DNA from: Folioceros fuciformis
Lineage: Eukaryota > Anthocerotophyta > Anthocerotopsida > Anthocerotales
NCBI GenBank assembly: GCA_049999805.1
Contig: JBNGIO010006095.1
Span: 70,393 to 131,302, forward strand
Length of the DNA stretch: 60,910 nucleotides
Direction: 5' to 3'
This document shows positions 58,395-60,910 of this stretch, piece after piece (within the stretch, counting starts at the first letter, position 1; every line of letters starts with the position of its first letter). The translations under genes were made by a program, and so were the position numbers. The notes under the pieces were generated by a model, which was not told where the DNA came from, did no database searches, and saw nothing but the letters and a program-made list of their open reading frames with translations.

Positions 58395-59667
58395 AGTGCT
58401 GCGCAAATTCCGCAATTCTACCTATTGTTCCTCTCCAGTATTACTTATATTAATTGTATTTTTAAACTACGACGATGGGTGATAAATAAGGCAGCATTCC
58501 CAAAAAAGCTCTAACCGAAAGCGACCTAGAGCGAACAGTAAGCGCGAGGAGCGGATAGGCCGACATACCATAGGGAAATATCCTTTGAACCCCACATGAC
58601 CGACTAGGTATGTACGCACTGTACATGCATTCGGCAATTTCCATTTCGGGCTACACAGCCGCTGCCACCCTTTGGACCTTTCACGGACACAGCTCTCTGT
58701 TCGTCTTCGTCCCGTTGAGGGACAACTGGTTGTTGTTGTTCCTCGTTCTCTGGCGACGGTCGCCGCGGACTCTCCTCCGTGGCCATGGTATCAAGATTGG
58801 CTCACTGTCCAGGTCCCTCCCTTGCGAGGCCTTTTGTTTCTGTTATGCGTCGTCCTGTTCGTCAGGTGGACGGGCTCATCCCAGAAGGAAGGGGATCCGG
58901 CAAGAGCAGACGGCCGGCATATCGAGGAGCAAACCAGGTCACTCACCAAGGTCCAACTGCGCTGTGTTTTCATTACCGCGAGCAGGGCTGAGCGGCTCCT
59001 CAGCTTCATGCTCTTGGATCACACTGGTCAGACTGGACTTTAGGGTTTAGTGTCGGAGGACTCGGGGCAGGGGCCGCGTTCTGGTGATCCTGTCCCTCAG
59101 CCGTCGAAGCCTGCGATCTGAGGCTGGTCTGGTGAACAGAGTTGCCCCGCGATGGACGACGGGCTTCATCGCAAAAGGTAACAAGAGGCGCCTGGTGCCG
59201 GGGCGTCTGGGGCTCCCTCGTACGGATTGCATTCTAACGTTGTGTGGAACCCTGTCCTGAGCGTTTGCGGAAATTGCTGGTCCCGTGCGGGTGTCCTCCT
59301 TGAGGGATTTGCAAAGTATCATATTTTATTTTCTCGTTAATTATAGCAATTAATTTATAAAGTAGGTAATATAATAGATATTACATAATATTTAAATGCT
59401 TGAATAACTGATTTTAGTGACTCTTGGTTTCTATGTTAACGTCTCCTGGGTTGCAACCCCTAGGTTGCTCTTGTGTTTATGGTATGAAAGCCTAACATCT
59501 TTGATTAGCTGCAAAGTGAACACACTAATGTTCATGTTTGTGCTTGCGTATGCAAATTGGCAATCATATCCAGAATTGAACAAGCATGAAATACACATTG
59601 GTTGTTTTATGTCCAAGAATCTCTGAATACATTTTGATCAATTGGATTTTGGAGAGAAGCTCTTTCC

Positions 59668-59850
59668 TTACAGAAAGTGTGTTGTTTCTCTATGGTTTGA
59701 AATGAAGAAAGTGTGTTGTTTCTCTATGGTTTGAAATGAACAGAGTCCTAAGACTCAAAACATTTATGATGTCCCCTTGAGACTTTAGAACGTAGGAAAG
59801 ACAAGATATTGAATCTCAGAACGTAGGAAAGACAAGATATTGAATCTCAA
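59668..59850. repeat. Two small tandem duplications
   Basis: A 37-base unit (GAAAGTGTGTTGTTTCTC and following) is duplicated at about 59674-59747, and a 31-base unit (AGAACGTAGGAAAGACAAG and following) at about 59787-59849. Units are nearly exact, so the duplications are young. Confidence 0.9.
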
Positions 59851-60724
59851 ACGATCAAGATTTATCGAAGAATGTTGATAGGGTGAAGGATTGGCTTGAA
59901 CATCAACTAAGCACTAATCAAGACAATCTTGCTTCAAGACGGCATGGGTTGTGTGGCATCCAAGGAGCCAAAGAACAGAGTAGCAACTCTAGAGAGATGG
60001 ACGTGTTGTAGGAAAAAAAGGCATTGGGGTGATGACCCTGCGCACGAGGGAATGAAACCCATTGCAATGCCTATCTATGCGACGCCAATTCAGAATGCAA
60101 ATTCATCTTACCCTCACGAAGGAGAGTAGACGATGACTAAACCATGGATTAGAATAGGAAAGGTTGTGAGCTCGGTATGGACAAGAGTTCCACAATTGTT
60201 GATTGGGAAGAATAGGTGCTACCCAAAAATGTGTGTCCCAACCTCATTGCAAACAAGAAAGTTGCAAGCACCAGGCACCAAATATTTTTAATACAGTGCT
60301 GTGCAATGCCATTGTGATGCACAAACACTTAACTCAAGGATGTGTTAAAGCATGAATGAATATTGCCCTTTGAGGCTCTATAGTTGTTGTCATGTGTAAT
60401 TATAATGATCATTTGTGTGCTTCTTTTGTTTTCCCCTCTACTAGTTTTGATATGCCACTCGCTGAGTCTCATAACTTTTTTGTGTAACCAACATCTACAC
60501 TTGATTTGAGTTTGTCCAGCTGGTTCTTAGAGTTTTGTAAGAAAAAGTCTACACAAAAGTTGATCTTTTTTGTGACATATGTTTCTACCTCAAGGTTTTA
60601 CTTGAAATATCTCAATTTAAGTAAAATTTTAATAATCATAAGTAAGTATCAACTAAACCTAAATTCTAGCACACCTTTAGGCATAGCACATATTATAAAC
60701 AAGTATATCAAGGTTCCTCTATGT

Positions 60725-60825
60725 GTAGAGTTACATTTATACAATAATTATAATATGAAGTTAAAAAATCATGAGTTGCATTTATGCAATAATTATAACA
60801 TGAAGTAAAAAAAACCATGAGTTCA
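60725..60825. repeat. AT-rich tandem duplication of about 50 bp
   Basis: Two adjacent units share GAGTT.CATTTAT.CAATAATTATAA and ATGAAGT, followed by CATGAGTT. Confidence 0.85.
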
Positions 60826-60910
60826 TCCATGTAATTGATTTCATCATATGTTACAAATGTTACAATGGTCAAGACCATTTTTGTTTTTTTTTCTCAACTA
60901 CATTCTTGTG

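Larger units (their letters stand above)
58395..60910. other. Intergenic, AT-rich end of window
   Basis: No convincing gene. A minus-strand frame at 58604-58786 starts with MATEESPRRPSPENEEQQQP and could be a first exon whose continuation is not seen. From 59.3 kb the sequence is AT-rich with small tandem repeats. Confidence 0.6.

Noticed and set aside
59929-60129. Small ORF near the right end
   Set aside because: Sixty-six codons with no domain, codon signal or neighbour support, lying in AT-rich repetitive DNA.
1-60910. tRNA, rRNA or organelle-derived inserts
   Set aside because: I saw no cloverleaf-like tRNA sequence with A and B boxes, no rRNA core motifs and no plastid or mitochondrial gene. 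A dedicated scan could still find a short one.

Overview
This is nuclear DNA of a land plant, probably a seedless one (bryophyte, lycophyte or fern). The grounds are spliced housekeeping genes with short GT-AG introns (mostly about 70-130 bases), a PLS-class PPR protein, a beta-expansin, a GT37 fucosyltransferase, a plant-type DSE1/TANMEI WD40 protein and a GTG/COLD1-type membrane protein. The lineage is inferred from gene style, not from a marker. Four assembly gaps (three of 100 N, one of 10 N) show that it is a draft scaffold.

Positions 1-15 kb are a graveyard of transposons. A decayed Ty1/copia element (its 5' end lies outside the window) runs from base 1 to about 9.0 kb. It is split inside its RNase H by a 4.2-kb, strongly C-biased, internally repetitive insertion (3108-7295) flanked by a shared GGAACTT. 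An antisense ORF lies between pol and the 3' LTR. A Ty3/gypsy pol relic follows (9.08-10.97 kb). Its 3' LTR start recurs in inverted orientation at its left edge. Next is a Mutator-like element with terminal inverted repeats of about 100 bp (12.36-14.98 kb) and a broken transposase; its right end supplies the last codons and stop of the neighbouring BTB gene.

Positions 15-33 kb are gene-dense. BTB/POZ-BACK (-) and the DSE1/TANMEI WD40 gene (+) are divergent and only 105 bases apart. The GTG/COLD1 homologue (-) converges on the WD40 gene and is divergent from importin beta-1 (+). A PLS-class PPR gene without a DYW domain (+) and a beta-expansin (+) follow.

Positions 33-46 kb hold a PPR relic (-), a receptor-like kinase with tandem phytocyanin-like ectodomains (-, broken by one extra base in a G5 run), a large inverted repeat upstream of it, a repeat-rich intergenic stretch of about 3 kb, and an HBS1-like ribosome-rescue GTPase (-).

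Positions 46-58.4 kb hold an NPC1 sterol transporter with more than 30 small exons (+), a GT37 xyloglucan-type fucosyltransferase (-) and an Elongin-A homologue (-). The last 2.5 kb are AT-rich, tandem-repeat-bearing intergenic DNA.

The genes do not form a pathway; they are an ordinary plant gene neighbourhood. The most unusual items are the phytocyanin receptor kinase, the capture of the BTB gene's 3' end by a Mutator-like repeat, and the nested, rearranged retroelements. Most CDS spans below run from start to stop and include introns; exon boundaries were inferred by eye from frame, GT/AG sites and protein-family continuity.
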